A DNA stretch of 64,000 nucleotides from Microcebus murinus. Lineage: Eukaryota > Chordata > Mammalia > Primates > Cheirogaleidae. The position numbers and the translations under genes are program-made. Shown piece by piece: positions 24,400-37,764 of this stretch. Numbering within the stretch: the first letter of the stretch is position 1; every line of letters begins with the position of its first letter. Location: positions 2,571,501 to 2,635,500 of the forward strand of contig NC_134108.1 in the NCBI RefSeq assembly GCF_040939455.1, in the 5' to 3' direction. Below the pieces are notes generated by a model. That model was not told the origin of the DNA. It saw only the letters and a list, made by a program, of their open reading frames with translations, and did no database searches.

Positions 24400-24935
24400 A
24401 CGAAGGGACGAGAATCTTGGGTAGCTTGGGAGGAGATGAATGGTTTTTGCACATGGGACAGGCATGAATTGTGGGTGGCAGAGAGTAGGTGGTACACGGA
24501 CCCTGAGATGCCTCCTGCTGCTTGTGCCCTCGTGTAATCCCCTCCTTTGTGTCACAGAGCGGGGCCCATGGCTCACTTGTGACCACGGCAAAGGTGATGG
24601 GATGCTGCTCTGGGGCGACTCCACGGCACACGAGGTTCCATCTTGCCAGGAGACTTGCTGTCTATCTCCTCGCTGGCTTCGAAGAGGCCAGCTGCCAGAA
24701 ATCCTATAACTGGAGGAAACTGAGTGCTGCCACCAGCATGTGAGCAGGGGTGTGTGCACTTCCCCAGCCAAGCTTCCGCATGAGAACTCAGCCCGGCCGA
24801 CACCCTGATCGCAGCCTTGTGAGACCCTAAGTAGAAGACACAGCTAACCCTTCCCTGGACTTCTGACTTGCAGGACCTGTGAGATAATGAATGCGAACTG
24901 TTTTAAATTGCTGCACAGCAATAGATAATTAATGC
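24400..24935 (+). mobile_element. MLT1-type LTR, + strand
   Basis: The 3' half is clear: 'gctgccaccagcatgtgagc', 'cgcagccttgtgagacccta', 'agaagacacagctaaccc' and 'cctgtgagataatgaatgc' (LTR polyadenylation region), ending in 'cacagcaatagataattaat'. The 5' boundary is uncertain. It may be the 3' LTR of the element whose internal part precedes it. Confidence 0.7.
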
Positions 24936-25234
24936 ATGTAATTTATTCCCTTAATAGGAGTAAAGAGGATGATACCAATACATAAATGTAGACTTAGTGG
25001 TACATAATTTATTGATTTGCATCATGATATTTTATTACTTTGAGCATATCTTTAGAATATTTGTAGCTTAGTTCATTTATGAAATTAATAAATGTTAAGA
25101 CTTTAAAACAATTCTGTACATAGTAGTAATTCGTCTATGTATTTCAGCCCTCAAGTTTTAGTTGATACAGTTTAGTAGGTGAAACTTAACACAAAGACCC
25201 ATGTGGGTATGGTGCAAAAGTATTATTTAATATG

Positions 25235-25450
25235 CATTCATTTTTCACTGTTTACCAGACAGCTCCAGGCACTTTACAGACATTATCTTATCCTCGGAGC
25301 AATCCTGGCAGGAAAGTATTATTACTAAGTCTAGGTCATAGCTGAAAAAACTGAGGCTTGGAGAACTTCAGTAACTTTCCCAAAGGATAGAGTTGGGATT
25401 TGAAACCAAGTTAGATAGACCCCAAAGCCTATATCCTTTCCATACCTTAT
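25235..25450 (+). mobile_element. MIR SINE, + strand
   Basis: 'agctccaggcactttacaga', 'attatcttatcctcggagc', 'aaaaactgaggcttggaga' and 'agttgggatttgaaaccaag' follow MIR in order. Diverged, near full length. Confidence 0.85.
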
Positions 25451-26810
25451 GCTATTCATTTTTTAAGTTTTTAAGCTCTAAAGAGGTGGATTATTTCCTT
25501 TCAGTTTCACTCAGCTATTTATTTCATCAATACATTTTTTAAAATGAGAATCTTTAAATATTTTCAAATTTTTATAATTATGTCGAACACATGCAATAAC
25601 GTGGAGGCAAGCATTTTCCTTTATTCTTTCAGCTAATATTTTAGGGTATTTTTTATTAACCACCATGGAAATATACCAGTGCAGCTAAGTTATTACTCAA
25701 GAAAAAGGGATAGAAAACCTCCTAGGCTGGGAGATTCAAGATTCACGTGAGGAGAATTCTCTCTGGACCCTGTTGTTGCTCTGCGAGGGGCCACGTTCAT
25801 TCACAGGGCAAGGGGAAGGGGAATAGCAAAATCTCTTTCTATACACAGAAAGAAAGGAAAAGAAAAAGAGAGTAGAATGTGGCAGAACTTTCCCTGGGGC
25901 GGTGGGTATTTGATTTGGGACTAGCTTATTCAAACACAGTTATTGACAGAAGCAGGTCACTGCTGTGGCTTAGGTGAAGTCCCCCTGGGGCTGAAGGCGG
26001 GTGGAACAGAGGACTCTTAGTTTGTATTTTAAGCCCTTCTGAATAACTCAACTTTTCAAAAAACATGCACATATATCACTGTATTATTTTAAGGCCAAAA
26101 TTATTAGGAAATCTAAAATTTCAGATCCCAAGGGAACTGAAGAGGCCAGATTACTGACTCAGTTTATAGGCTCAGGACCCAACATATTGGTTTAGAACTA
26201 AAAACAGGCACTATTTTATATATATATACAGTATATATAAAATAGTTGAATTCACGTGTTTTTATACTACCGTTTAATTAAAATCAGTAAGATAGAGAGT
26301 GGTTTCATTTTTGAACCTTAAGCTGTTCTAACTCAGTGTTCGGGGCATCACACGTCATATATAACAATGAAAATATATTTAAATTAATTTTATTGAGAAA
26401 AACAAATTGACAGAAACATAAAGGAACAATGACAACAGCAACAACAACAGCAAAAAAAAAAAAAAAAAAAAACAAAGAGACACACACAAACCCTAGGAGA
26501 CAGTAGAATGGCCTTAGCGGGGACTAGCCACCTTCCCCTTGCGCGGTTCCTCTGGGGGTTATTTACTGTGATCTGTTGCTGTCTTTTCATGAGTGTTATT
26601 ATCACTGTATCCACGATGCCATGCTCATGATGACTTATGTTCTCTTTTTCCCACACAGGGAACTTATCGCACATAAATAAATCATAAAGAAACGATTTAT
26701 GAGTCTTAGGCAATGCTTAGCAAATACTCATTTGCACGAACATCTAGTGTAGACCTTCTGGATTTTAACCTGATGACGCCATTTCCCACTCACTTCCTAA
26801 AATGCTGAAG
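25451..26810. other. single-copy AT-rich sequence, no gene recognised
   Basis: AT-rich with an A24 run at 26450-26473 and a short palindrome at 26211. A branch-point/acceptor-like stretch 'gttctctttttcccacacag' ends at 26658, about 160 bases upstream of the CpG island. No repeat I can name. Minus frames through the T tract are artefacts. Confidence 0.4.
26211..26245. repeat. AT-rich 14-bp inverted repeat
   Basis: The arms ctattttatatata (26211-26224) and tatatataaaatag (26232-26245) are perfect reverse complements with a 7-base spacer, tatacag. It could extrude as a cruciform. It may be a trace of a small palindromic element, but no TIR or target duplication is seen. Confidence 0.85.
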
Positions 26811-26814
26811 GCAA

Positions 26815-28455
26815 ACACGCATAAAAGGCCGGGTCCCGCGGGGAGCCCTTGCACGGCGCTCTAAGTCCATAAGCCCCTCTCCGTGTGTGGTCTACGCAGG
26901 GAGGAAGGACCCCGTGCGGTTCCCAGGCCCCAGGCCCCAGGGCCAGGCCGGACAGCGCAGGCCCCGCGACCGCAGGGACCCGGGTGGCCGCCGGGTGTCG
27001 CTGCCGGGGCCTGGAACGGCGGGGACGGCGGCGGGCGCGCTGCGGGCTGCTCCGACCGCGCGCGCGGGTGTAGACGGCCCCGCCGCGGCAGCGCAGCCCG
27101 GAACCCACCAACCCGAGAAAGAACTGCCGTTTCCAAAGTGAAAACCCATTTATCAGTCATGTTAGTTTAGGCGGCAGAGCGGGAGGACGTGGATCCTTGC
27201 TTGACAAACCGCTGCTGCTTCAAGGAGACCCATTTTTCTTTCTTTCTTTTTTTTTTTTATTTCGGCATATGATGGGGGTACAGATTTTAAGGTTTCAATA
27301 AATGCCCATTCCCCCCTCCCCCCACAAGTCTGAGTCTTCAGCGTGACCATCCCCCAGATGGTGCGCATCTCACTCATTATGTATGTATATACCCGCCCCC
27401 CTCCCCCTGCCCAATACCCTATTACTGCAGTGCCTATGTGTCCACTTTTTTAAAAGAATGGTTTGGAATTGGAAGGGGCGCAAAGGAATGCGGTTATTCA
27501 AAAAGGTTGCTTTTTTTTTTTCCGAGAAACAATTTCAAAAGAGCCCTTGGAAAAGGGGCCGAGTGCCCAAGTCTTGGTTTCTCATAGGGCGAGACAAGGG
27601 CCCTGGGCAGGGGACCCCCAGCGCGCCCCGCCCGGGTTCACTGGCAGCCTGGGAAGGCGACGTGCGAGATCACAGACCCGGGGCTCCTCTCCCGCCCCGG
27701 AGCTTTCCGATTGGGCCGACAGTCATTGCGGCCCTAATGGCGCAAACTGGACGGGGCCAGGACTACAAACGGCTTTATGGGCCGCCCGCGGGCTCCGGGG
27801 CGGGCCGTTTGCGCGGCCATCCCCGGTCGCCCCGCGCCCGGCGGGGCCCCGCTGCGCCCTCATTAGCGCCCGCTCCGCCTAATGGCTTCCTGCGGCTGCG
27901 TGTTTACTTGTCATTTGCTTTGTTCCCGCTACCGACCCGCAGGCCGCGTCCCCGCGTCTGCAGGCTGCCCGCCCGGCAGGTGTCCCGCGCGACCTCCCCG
28001 CCGCGGGCGCCGCCCCCCCCCCCCCCCCGGTGCTGCCGGGCAGGGCCGAGGGGCCCCGGGACGGTCGTTCCCGTCGCCTCTGTCGTCTGGGGGTCCCGAC
28101 GCTGCGTCCTCGGAAGGACCCGGCCTTGCGCGGGGACCCCAGCCCGCCCACGGAGCCCCCGCCCGGGGTGGAGCGGGAGCCGCTCCAGGTGTGCGCGCTG
28201 GACGGCGGGGACCCCAAACCCTCCGCAGCGCCCGGCTGCCCTGTGTGGGGAAGCTGGACCTCCGTTCCGGGTCAGCGTCGCTGTTCGGGAAGAGCTGCCC
28301 CTAACCGGGAGCAGCCCTGGGGCCGAAAGCCCTGGACAGAGGCAGGGAGGGGCCCAGCCCGGGACGGGCCGTCTCTGCCTCGCGGCACGCCCGCGAGCAT
28401 CGCTGCAGAAGGTGGGCGCAGAAAACGCCTGAGTAGCGCCCGTGGAAGCTATTGA
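26815..28455. promoter_or_regulatory. CpG island, interrupted by an L1 3' end
   Basis: The most CpG-dense part of the window: 26815-27125 and 27580-28455, separated by AT-richer DNA containing an antisense L1 3' end. Promoter-type elements include an inverted CCAAT box (ATTGG, 27710-27714) and a GC box (GGGGCGGG, 27797-27804). Three TAATGG/CATTAG homeodomain-type cores lie near 27735, 27861 and 27880, and a forkhead-type TGTTTAC at 27901-27907. A C18 run lies at 28013-28030. Frames of up to 349 codons (27383-28432) are open on both strands because of the composition. It may be a promoter or the regulatory flank of a developmental gene. Confidence 0.75.
27240..27445 (-). mobile_element. L1 3' end, antisense, 5'-truncated
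   Basis: T-rich start, then 'catatgatgggggtacag', 'gcgtgaccatcccccagatg' and 'cactcattatgtatgtatat', matching the reverse complement of the 3' UTR of the L1 at 5.1-6.1 kb. The far end fades in a C-rich stretch near 27445. No clean target duplication was found. It splits the CpG island. Confidence 0.88.
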
Positions 28456-31400
28456 TACGATACATCTTCGTGACCCGGGGAAGTCCTCCAACCTTTTAAA
28501 AGTCCTACGTGGGCCTCCCTGGCTTTATTCTTCTCGAACGGAAAATGTGACCCTCCAGGGGTCACATTTGACCCTCCACATGCTCCCTGGGTGCCTCAGA
28601 GGTCCTCCTGGGAGCACTGTTTTAAAGAAGCTCTTTTGGCTTTTCAGTGTGACCCCGAGCCGTGTTGTCTCCGAGATGAAATTATATGTAAAAGAGGTGA
28701 GAATCTGGACATCTGTTTTCCACTAAACTGGCAGGTACATCCTGTATTATGATGAGCAGCACAGTCCTAGTGACAATTGGTTTATAGAGTGCAAGGTAAT
28801 TCTGGAGTCTCCATGTCAAAAGAAGATAAAATTAGAGATTGAATTTTAAGGGAAAGATAGCTCTATCTGCTTCCTCTCAGTGTCCCCAAACCTCCCCTCT
28901 CCAGGAAGCCCCCTTCTCTCCTCCACTGCCCCGCCAGGAATTCCTGAATATTCACTGCCAGCCGCTTCCACTTAGCAGTCTACCTGCCTTCGAATGGTTC
29001 CTTTTCATTTTTCAAGTATAAATGAACTGCTGGAATTTAGGGACATAGATTTTCAAAGGTGTGCTACATTTTCCATGTCAGTTACTGTTGAAAGTAACCC
29101 TTCCCTTCTGGATAGGAGCAAGTTACCCAGATGTTACACTCCGATGTTTAGAAAGAGGATTTTTAAGTTTTAATCATCTGCTGACTTATAATTTGCCATT
29201 AAAAATGTCACCCTGTGACACACACACACACACACACTCATTCTCCTTGAAAATAAGAGTACAGGGTTGCAAAATGAATTGACTAAATGTGGAATCTGGA
29301 AGAACACCAATGACTATGAAGATTTTTGGAAGCTGATTCAGGAGGAAGCCTGTGGAAGAGAAATCAAAGAAAAGCTCCAGAATATAAAATTTTGAAGTTT
29401 GTGCCTTTCCTATTTTTTATTGTGAATTTTTATAAATGCTTTGACTTTTGAGCAATTAGTTCTGTAAAGTAGTGATATCGTCTGCCTTACCTTTGGGTTA
29501 AGATTATAGGACAGTTGTTTTTTTTTTAAAGATTTAAAGACTTATTGTTAATAGTAATGTTTTGGGTTTTTAATAAACACTGAAAAATAGTGCTTATATG
29601 TTTGATATTTTCCTTTAGTGTCCTAAAGTCAGGGATAGCAATAGTCATCTTAACTACATTTCAGAGTGAGAACAAAACTACACGCTTTTTTCTCAGGATG
29701 TTACAAGGGCTGTTTCTCTCACCAAAGTGAAGAAATTCATTTCAATAAATGCTGAGTAATTACTTCTTGCTAAGAACGGCACAAACACATGCGATAAATG
29801 ACCTAAAGAATATAAAAAAAACCAAGTGTTCCCATAAAGTGTTTGAGTATTTGAGAACAGGAGATTTTAAAGTAAGGCTGTAAGGAATTTTCTAAGTTAA
29901 ATTTACTTTATCATATCATATAACAACTAACAAAGTCACACGGTGGGCTTCTTCTCAACAGAATCAGTCACCCTTATGGGAGCATACTTTTAAATTTACT
30001 GTTGCATTATTTTTAAAGTACTGATATGAGATATCAATAGCTCGAAAGTCAGTGGAACTCAGACCAACACCGTTCAAAAGTGAGAAGGAAGCATTCCCTC
30101 CTTGGGCGGCTTGTGGCTTTTCAGATGAATTGGTTGTTTCAAGCGGCTCACATAAGAACTTGGTAGAGTTGGTCACTAAATGCTACCTTCTCTGAGGCTT
30201 GTAGGATCTGTGATAGGGTCCTTTTGGAGTCATGCATAAATATTTATTGAGTGTGCACTCTGGCGAGGCACAGAGCTAGGGATGTTGGTGCAGAGATGAG
30301 CACAACAGGCTGGTGTCACCCCTTTTTCTTTCGGCAAAATGCTGAGGGCGAAATACTTTTAGGCAAGCACAATCTTTTATTAATCATGCATTCATGTTAC
30401 TATCCTGAACAGGTATTCTAGGCTCACTTCTCTGAAACCCGTTGCTCTGACCTAAGTTCCAGGCGTTCCAGGTGATAACCGTCCTTCACATCACTCCACA
30501 CACTGTGAAAGAGCCGCTCCCATCTGGACGTCTACAAACATTTTGTTCAACACTTGCAGATTTCCTAAGTAACTTGTGATATGAAAAGTTAACTTCCTGA
30601 GATGATTTAAATATGTAAACATTGTTAGTAGGTTGACTCTTTTTTTTTTGAGAATGGAAAAATGGAAGCGACAATTTCGGGCTGGTGTGTTGGAGCAGAA
30701 GGGCCGGCTGCTCTCTGTGCCGAGGGAGGTGCAGGCTCGCGTCTTTCTGGGCAACCCATGGAAAGATGCCGGCACCCGGGAGCCTGCTGGTGGACAGGCC
30801 ACTGGAGCCGGGCACAGCTGCGTGTGTGGCTCATGCATGTTCACTGCAACTTCCTTCCTCTCAACCTGTGCAAACAAGACTGAGTTCCGGGGGAGCTCCA
30901 GATCTTTCTGAATGGACACAGAAAGCTGGAACACCTGCACAAAGGTCTTAAGTTAGGGACAGAAGGTGGTGACCAAAAGGACTTTTCTCACTGCTGAAAC
31001 CATGTGTGTATGAAGGAAAAGCTGAAAATTTTGTTGTGTATGTGTCTTCAAAATATGGCTCTCAGCCATTAGTAATTCTCTTATGTTTTATAAAAGACCC
31101 ACATGAAGAAGATGTCCTCCCAATTGCAGCTGGCAATCTCAGGGGCCATTTGGTGATCAGAAATCTGATTTGGTCATGGAAGTAGACTTAGGTGTTTAAT
31201 ATGAAGGAATCTGAGCATTGGGAGGTTAAATATCCATGAAAGAATATTTGCGACATTTCTAGAAAATAATAGGACTTTGATCTAAATAGGTGTCTGCAAA
31301 TGTTGTTTGCCATAATTTTGGAATATTTAAATCATATATGGAATATGTTTTCTGTCTTTACCAGAATAAATAAAGGTTCGTTTTCTCCAGAATTTAAAAA

Positions 31401-32596
31401 CTTGATAACACATCAATAAGATTTTTGACTTGTTGTACATAACTTAAAAAAATTTTACCAGCACATATGTCTATAAATACTGTATTGAATATTGAAATAC
31501 CAAAATAAATCTTGGATATAAATTTTCGGTTTTATGCAAAAGGAAGAATTCATTGTTCAAATGTTAAGCTTAATCTTAAATGTTGAGCAATATATCTCAT
31601 TGTGAATTCATATTCTTTTCTACTTATAGGGCAATGACAATTTATAATATCAAATGCTATGTTCTACCACCACAGGAGCAAATTGGCCCTTTTGGTAACT
31701 CTAAATTATCTCTTTCCCATGCCTAGCCCTAGACCCTGGACTTCAGCTGCTTTCAGGACAAGAGAAACCTGCTACACCAATAAGGACAATGGGCTGCCCC
31801 AGGGGAAACAGGTGAGGTTTCTCATAGGGATGGAAAATGCATTTTCTAACATTATATTTTCATTTCTATTAGGGAAGGTTTTTTTTTTTTTTGCATGTCT
31901 ACTATGTTCCAATCTTTTTTCATTGCCTAGCACTATAATATTCATTGAGTAAAGTGATTGGTATATAGGCATTTTGCAATTCTTATTGCAAACAAAGTAA
32001 TATTAATATTTTATATCATCCACGTAGTTTCATTTGGAAGATATAAAGAAAAGACAGGCGTGATTGTTGCCTTTGAAGAGAATGTGGTGTGTCTGGGGAG
32101 ACCAAACATATGATTAAAATGACTCAAAAAGAGTAACAAAATAACCCATTGGAAGCGCTAGTTTGGAGAAAAAGAAAATAAATTGTTTTTGTTCTTTATT
32201 ATATAAAACCAGGGTGGAAACGATTTAAGAAGGCTTCCTATAGGAAGTAGGCTTCCGTCTGCTCTTACAGGACTGCGTTACAGAACGAGGAGGGCTTCTG
32301 TCTTGGAGAAGAGTCTGGCCTGCCTCTCATCCCCGGAGCTAGGTTTAGTCTCGGCCTCTGCAGGTGGCTCTGCTACGAGACACAGGATAGATTCTGAGGG
32401 TGCAATGCGCGTTTTCCATCTTTCTTCCTGTTGCTGTTCTGCTCATCTCCATTCCCTCCAAATTGCAGTTATTCCAAAGCTAAGAAACCACCTCCACCAA
32501 GCTAGAGAGCCGTAATCTGGAAATTAGGGACAGAAAGCTCTAGGGTGCAATGTAGAATATTATAAAATGCATTTTCACACCTGCATGTTACCAGTT
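28456..32596. other. 4.1 kb single-copy AT-rich sequence
   Basis: No gene recognised and no young repeat, which is unusual in length for this window. A short (CA)n run lies at 29217-29238. A decayed 'tatttattgagtgtgcactc'-type ancient repeat is near 30238. Pure T runs occur at 29518, 30640 and 31870. The block follows directly on the CpG island, so it may hold introns or regulatory DNA. Confidence 0.4.
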
Positions 32597-32600
32597 AGAT

Positions 32601-32780
32601 TGCCTGAGTCTGGGAGGCTGGGTCTACAGGGCGGCGCCAGTAGACTCGGACACCTGGGTCCGCGTGTGGATTTTGTGTCTATTCCACACTGTGTCGAGTG
32701 TCTTGCTGTGCACCGAATTGCATCCTCCCGCCCCCAAATGCACACGCCGAAGCCCTAACCCCCAACGTGCTGGCATCATG
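32601..32780 (+). repeat. segment A of a ~180-bp duplicated pair
   Basis: About 88% identical by eye to 34538-34716. The shared block starts 'tgcctgagtctggga' and includes 'gggtctacagggcggcg', 'ttttgtgtctattccac' and 'gccgaagccctaaccc'. The last ~75 bases look like the 5' end of an MLT1-type LTR, but the first ~100 do not. The pair is therefore probably a duplication and not two separate insertions. Confidence 0.85.
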
Positions 32781-32849
32781 ACAATTTCTTTGCCTTGTTT
32801 TGGAGTACTGGGTTTTTATTTGCATACTCATGCATAGTGGCAGTGGGGT

Positions 32850-33040
32850 CACCGAGAAAGCTCAGCTTCGGAGTCAGAGCTTGTGGGGCTGGCTCTCCCT
32901 GACACTGCTCCTCAGCAGATGACGCGGGCAGGTCCGCAGCCTCCCCAGCAGTTCCTTCATCTGGAAAGCCTCGGCGATAACGCCTAGTTTACGAGGTTAT
33001 TGTGAGAAGGACCTACCCCAAAAGTACTTGGTCCAAATTA
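32850..33040 (-). mobile_element. MIR SINE, antisense
   Basis: 'gcttcggagtcagagcttg', 'agcagttccttcatctgg' and 'aacgcctagtttacgaggtt' followed by 'attgtgagaaggacc' follow antisense MIR in order. Diverged. Confidence 0.75.
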
Positions 33041-33921
<881 letters not shown>

Positions 33922-33933
33922 AAAAGTATTTCT

Positions 33934-34268
<335 letters not shown>

Positions 34269-34537
34269 AAAAGTATTTCTGATGTTCATTATTTTGGGTG
34301 ACGCCTCTGTATTCAAAGAAGAACTGAAAGCAGTTTGTCCGTCCATGTGTCCGTGCGTGGACATACAAGGATGCTGTGCTGGCAAAAGTGGGAAGGATTT
34401 TAGTGGAGAACTTATGAGAGTTCATGGTGTTTTCAAGACAAGAATGAAAATATAGTCTTTTTTTTTTTTCTTTAAAGAAAGCTGGGCCGGATGGCAAAGT
34501 ACTAGAAACATTCACACAGGAAAGACCCACACGGGTC

Positions 34538-34716
34538 TGCCTGAGTCTGGGAAGCCGGGTCTACAGGGCGGCGTAAGTAGACTCAGACACCTGGGTCTGC
34601 GTGTGGCTTTTGTGTCTATTCCACGCTGTGTCACGTGTCTTGCTGTGGACAGAACTGCATCCTCCCCACCTCAAATGCACATGCCGAAGCCCTAACCCCA
34701 ACGTGTTGGTATTGAG
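34538..34716 (+). repeat. segment B of a ~180-bp duplicated pair
   Basis: The partner of 32601-32780, lying 1.94 kb away in the same orientation. Here the LTR part of the segment continues past the duplicated block to a complete 3' end at 34926, whereas copy A stops. This suggests B is the source. Confidence 0.85.
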
Positions 34717-34926
34717 ATGATTCAGTTTAGATGAGGTCACGAGGGTGGGGCCACATGTGGCATTAGCGTCCTCATCCCCCCACCGGCCAGGAAGGACCCT
34801 CCCCAGAACCGCACCGCGCTGGTGCCCGGTCTTGGGCTTCCCACCTTTGGACTGCAAGCAAGTAAATTCCTGTTGTTGAAGCCGCCCAGTCCGTGGAATT
34901 TTGTTACGGCAGCCCAAGCTAAGGCA
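34641..34926 (+). mobile_element. MLT1-type LTR, + strand
   Basis: 'tgctgtggacagaactgcat', 'gaggtcacgagggtggggcc', 'ccctccccagaaccgcacc', 'ttgttgaagccgcccagtcc' and 'ttttgttacggcagcccaag' follow MLT1 from 5' to 3'. A non-coding solitary LTR. Confidence 0.85.
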
Positions 34927-35177
34927 GTATGCCATTAACATATTTCATGTTTGTTTTGTATTTATCCTAAGTAGCTTCAGAGGCCAGAAATAGGGCCAAT
35001 GGGAAAAGGTAAATGGCAGTAAATTCAGTTCAGTATTAAGGGATTATTTTTTCAAACAACTAAAGGTATGTCTTTGGTCAGGCTGAGCTCTGGTAGCTTG
35101 GACCTGTGTAATCCTAAACTGGATGTTCCTTCCCCACCCCAACATACCTCCCCCGACCCCCAAAGGATCTTGGTTTT

Positions 35178-35513
35178 TTTTTTTTTTTTCTTTTTTGAGA
35201 CAGAGTCTCACTCTGTTGCCTGGGTTACAGTGCCATGGTGTCAGCCTAGCTCACAGCAACCTCCAACTCCTGGGTTCAAGCGATCCTCCTGCCTCAGCCT
35301 CCTGAGTAGCTGGGACTACAGGCATGAGCCACCATGCCCAGCTAATTTTTTTTCCTATGTATTTTTAGTTGGCCGATTAATTTCTTTCTTTTTTCAGTAG
35401 AGACAGCGTCTCACTCTTGCTCAGGCTGGTTTCAAACTCCTGACCTTGAGTGATCCTCCCGCCTCGGCCTCCCAGAGTGTGAGGATGATAGGCGTGAGCC
35501 ACCGCGCCAGGCC
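35178..35513 (-). mobile_element. Alu SINE, strepsirrhine type, antisense
   Basis: Full-length antisense dimer. The perfect 14-bp target duplication aggatcttggtttt is at 35164-35177 and 35514-35527. It is a little more diverged than its neighbours ('gtgtgaggatgataggcgtg' near the head). Confidence 0.96.
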
Positions 35514-35527
35514 AGGATCTTGGTTTT

Positions 35528-35989
35528 GAGAGGAAGTTTTACCCAGGTGGGCACTGATGTTTCTTCCAATTAAAATGTGTAATAATCTAAATACAGAGAA
35601 AAAATAACTAGAAAAATAAAAACTCACAATGTGAAAAACAAACACGCCACACAGAACCCCCATTCAGAAGGCTACTTGAATGTATGCACACTGGTCTGTA
35701 AACCAGAGATCCCTCTGTGAATGTAAGTGCTTGTTCATGTGTGATGCTACAGCTTTGAACTTTATAGCTTTTTATGGTGTGCTAACATTGTTTCATATAA
35801 AGAAAAAGCCCACAGCCAAATTTAAATAAGACTTATAGGGATGAATCTGTAACAGTTACAGTGCTATGGGAAAAGTTTTTAGGGAATGAACTAAAAATAA
35901 GAACTATCCTACATAAAATATTGTAATAAGGAGGAAAATGGTTCTTACCTCATGCTAAGGCAATAAGACAGGGGCCAGCCAAGCAACTA
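35528..35989. other. single-copy AT-rich sequence
   Basis: No gene, RNA gene or repeat recognised. Confidence 0.4.
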
Positions 35990-36215
35990 AAATAATAACA
36001 CTAAATATTTATTTAGTATGATGTTTCAAGCATTGTTCATGGTTCACCTCAGTTTTTGCACAAAACCTGTGAGGTGCTATACCTACTATTTTTTTAGCAA
36101 ACCCATTTTACAGATGAGGAAGTGGAAACAGGACAATCTGGTAACACACTTGCCCAGCGTAACCCAGTTAGCACAGTGTGGACGTCTCCAAACCTATCCT
36201 GCCCCCAAAGCCCTT
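35990..36215 (+). mobile_element. MIR SINE, + strand
   Basis: 'aatatttatttagtatg', 'aaaacctgtgaggtgctat', 'cccattttacagatgaggaa' and 'acacttgcccagcgtaaccc' follow MIR in order. Confidence 0.85.
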
Positions 36216-37764
36216 GGACCTGGCTCTGTGCACGGTGTATGCAAGGAAGAACACGAAACTACCAGATGCATGCCACAGTGTGCATAGAAGCCCTTCCTGT
36301 GACCAGTGACTAGAGACCACCGATTCCAATATCAGTATTTATCCATACAGTGAAGATAGGGTGGCTTTCAAGCCTGAAAGACTCTTTCGACCCTATTCTT
36401 GCCTTTTGCTACAATTGCAAGTGTTTTCACCAGCAACCTTTCTGTCGAAGGACGCTCAGGCGAATTTGGAAATTAGTTTCAAACCCCAGGCGAGCAGGTG
36501 CAGCTCGCAGCCAACTGCGAGAAAGCCCCCTCGGGCTGTAATCCGGCCCTGGCCTCCCGTGTGCTTTGCGGGCAGAGGGGCAAACGCGTCTCAAACACGT
36601 CTCGGGCCCAGCGGTGTTCTGGAGAGCTGACCGAAGGAGGAGACTGCTCACCGAAAGGCGAGAAAAAATAAAATAAAAAACCGAAATGAGGCAAGACTCT
36701 TTTTAACATGGAAAGGAGAAGAAATACCACGCGAAACTAATTCTGAAATGAATTTGAGGCCATAGTTCCAACAACCCGTCAGCGGGCAGGACAGCCAGGT
36801 GTAGACAGACGAGCCCTCCTCTGAAGGAACGACACAGCAGAGAAAACTAAAGGAAAATGGAAAGTACGAGCCGGCCTGCCTCCGATCCACGCACGTGGCC
36901 GCGGACTCCAGCGCGTGTAGATTAACGACTTTTGCTGGTGCAGTTTCATGTTTTCTGCCCAAAACCACGCAGCACAGGGCTGCGGTTCCTGTCGCTGGTG
37001 CGATTCAAGTGGACGTGTGACTTCAGCCGCCCGCGGGATGGTGCTGGATGAAATTCAACCAGTAAGTCTTGGCTCTGCTGAGTTACTGGAACTTCAAAAA
37101 ATCCCGGGAAGAACGCCTTTGAGGTGCTGAACCGGGCCCCGCGGACTGTGAGCGGCTGGCCTGAGCCGCTCCTGTCTCCCTGGAGCGGCCACCGTTCACC
37201 TCCCAGACACGGAGACACAGCTTCAGTGGCACTGCCAGGAGAGAGTGCGAGGTTTGGGCGGGCCCCCCAAAACTGCAAAAAACACCAAGTGTCTGTTCAC
37301 CGTGGGAACTGCCCCCTTCATAGCCAGACTTGGGGCTACGGGCTGGATTAGACAGGCAGGGCACTTTCGATTGTTGCCTAAATACTTATTATCATCGTAT
37401 TGCTGTTTCTGTCTTACCAAGTGATGTGTGGGCATTGGTCTGCCTTTCACAGATGGAGGAGTCAGGCCCTCCCAGCTCAGGAACCGCTCTGAAAGTCCGA
37501 GATGGGATCCTTGGTATTTTTGCTGTAAATCAAAGCCCGTTTCGGGGAGGCTGACGCGCAGTTGCACACCGCAGCCGGCCCCGCCGCACCTGCCGCTGCG
37601 CTCACCTGTCTTCCGCTAACGCAGGTGGTCTCCGGTCACAGGCAAAGGACACGACAGATAATTATGTACACAGATGTGGTACTATTCCAAAGTTTGAGAT
37701 TCTTAAATGTTTGGGGATAGATTCTTCACCTTGTCAAAACAGCAACCTAACAATCCTGCATGGC
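36216..37764. other. single-copy sequence with scattered CpGs
   Basis: Moderately CpG-rich between 36480 and 37270 but interrupted by AT-rich stretches ('aaaaaataaaataaaaaacc' near 36664). No gene or repeat recognised. Frames of 106-114 codons on the minus strand show no domain. Confidence 0.4.

Noticed and set aside
25200..25235. MADE1-like mariner MITE ('ggtgcaaaagta')
   Set aside because: Only about a dozen bases match one terminus; no opposite terminus or TA duplication was found.
27383..28432. 349-codon open frame, the longest in the window
   Set aside because: It starts in L1-derived sequence, runs through a C18 homopolymer and a CpG island, and overlaps long open frames on both strands. 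The product is low-complexity Pro/Arg/Gly-rich with no recognisable domain. Open length is explained by lack of AT-rich stops.
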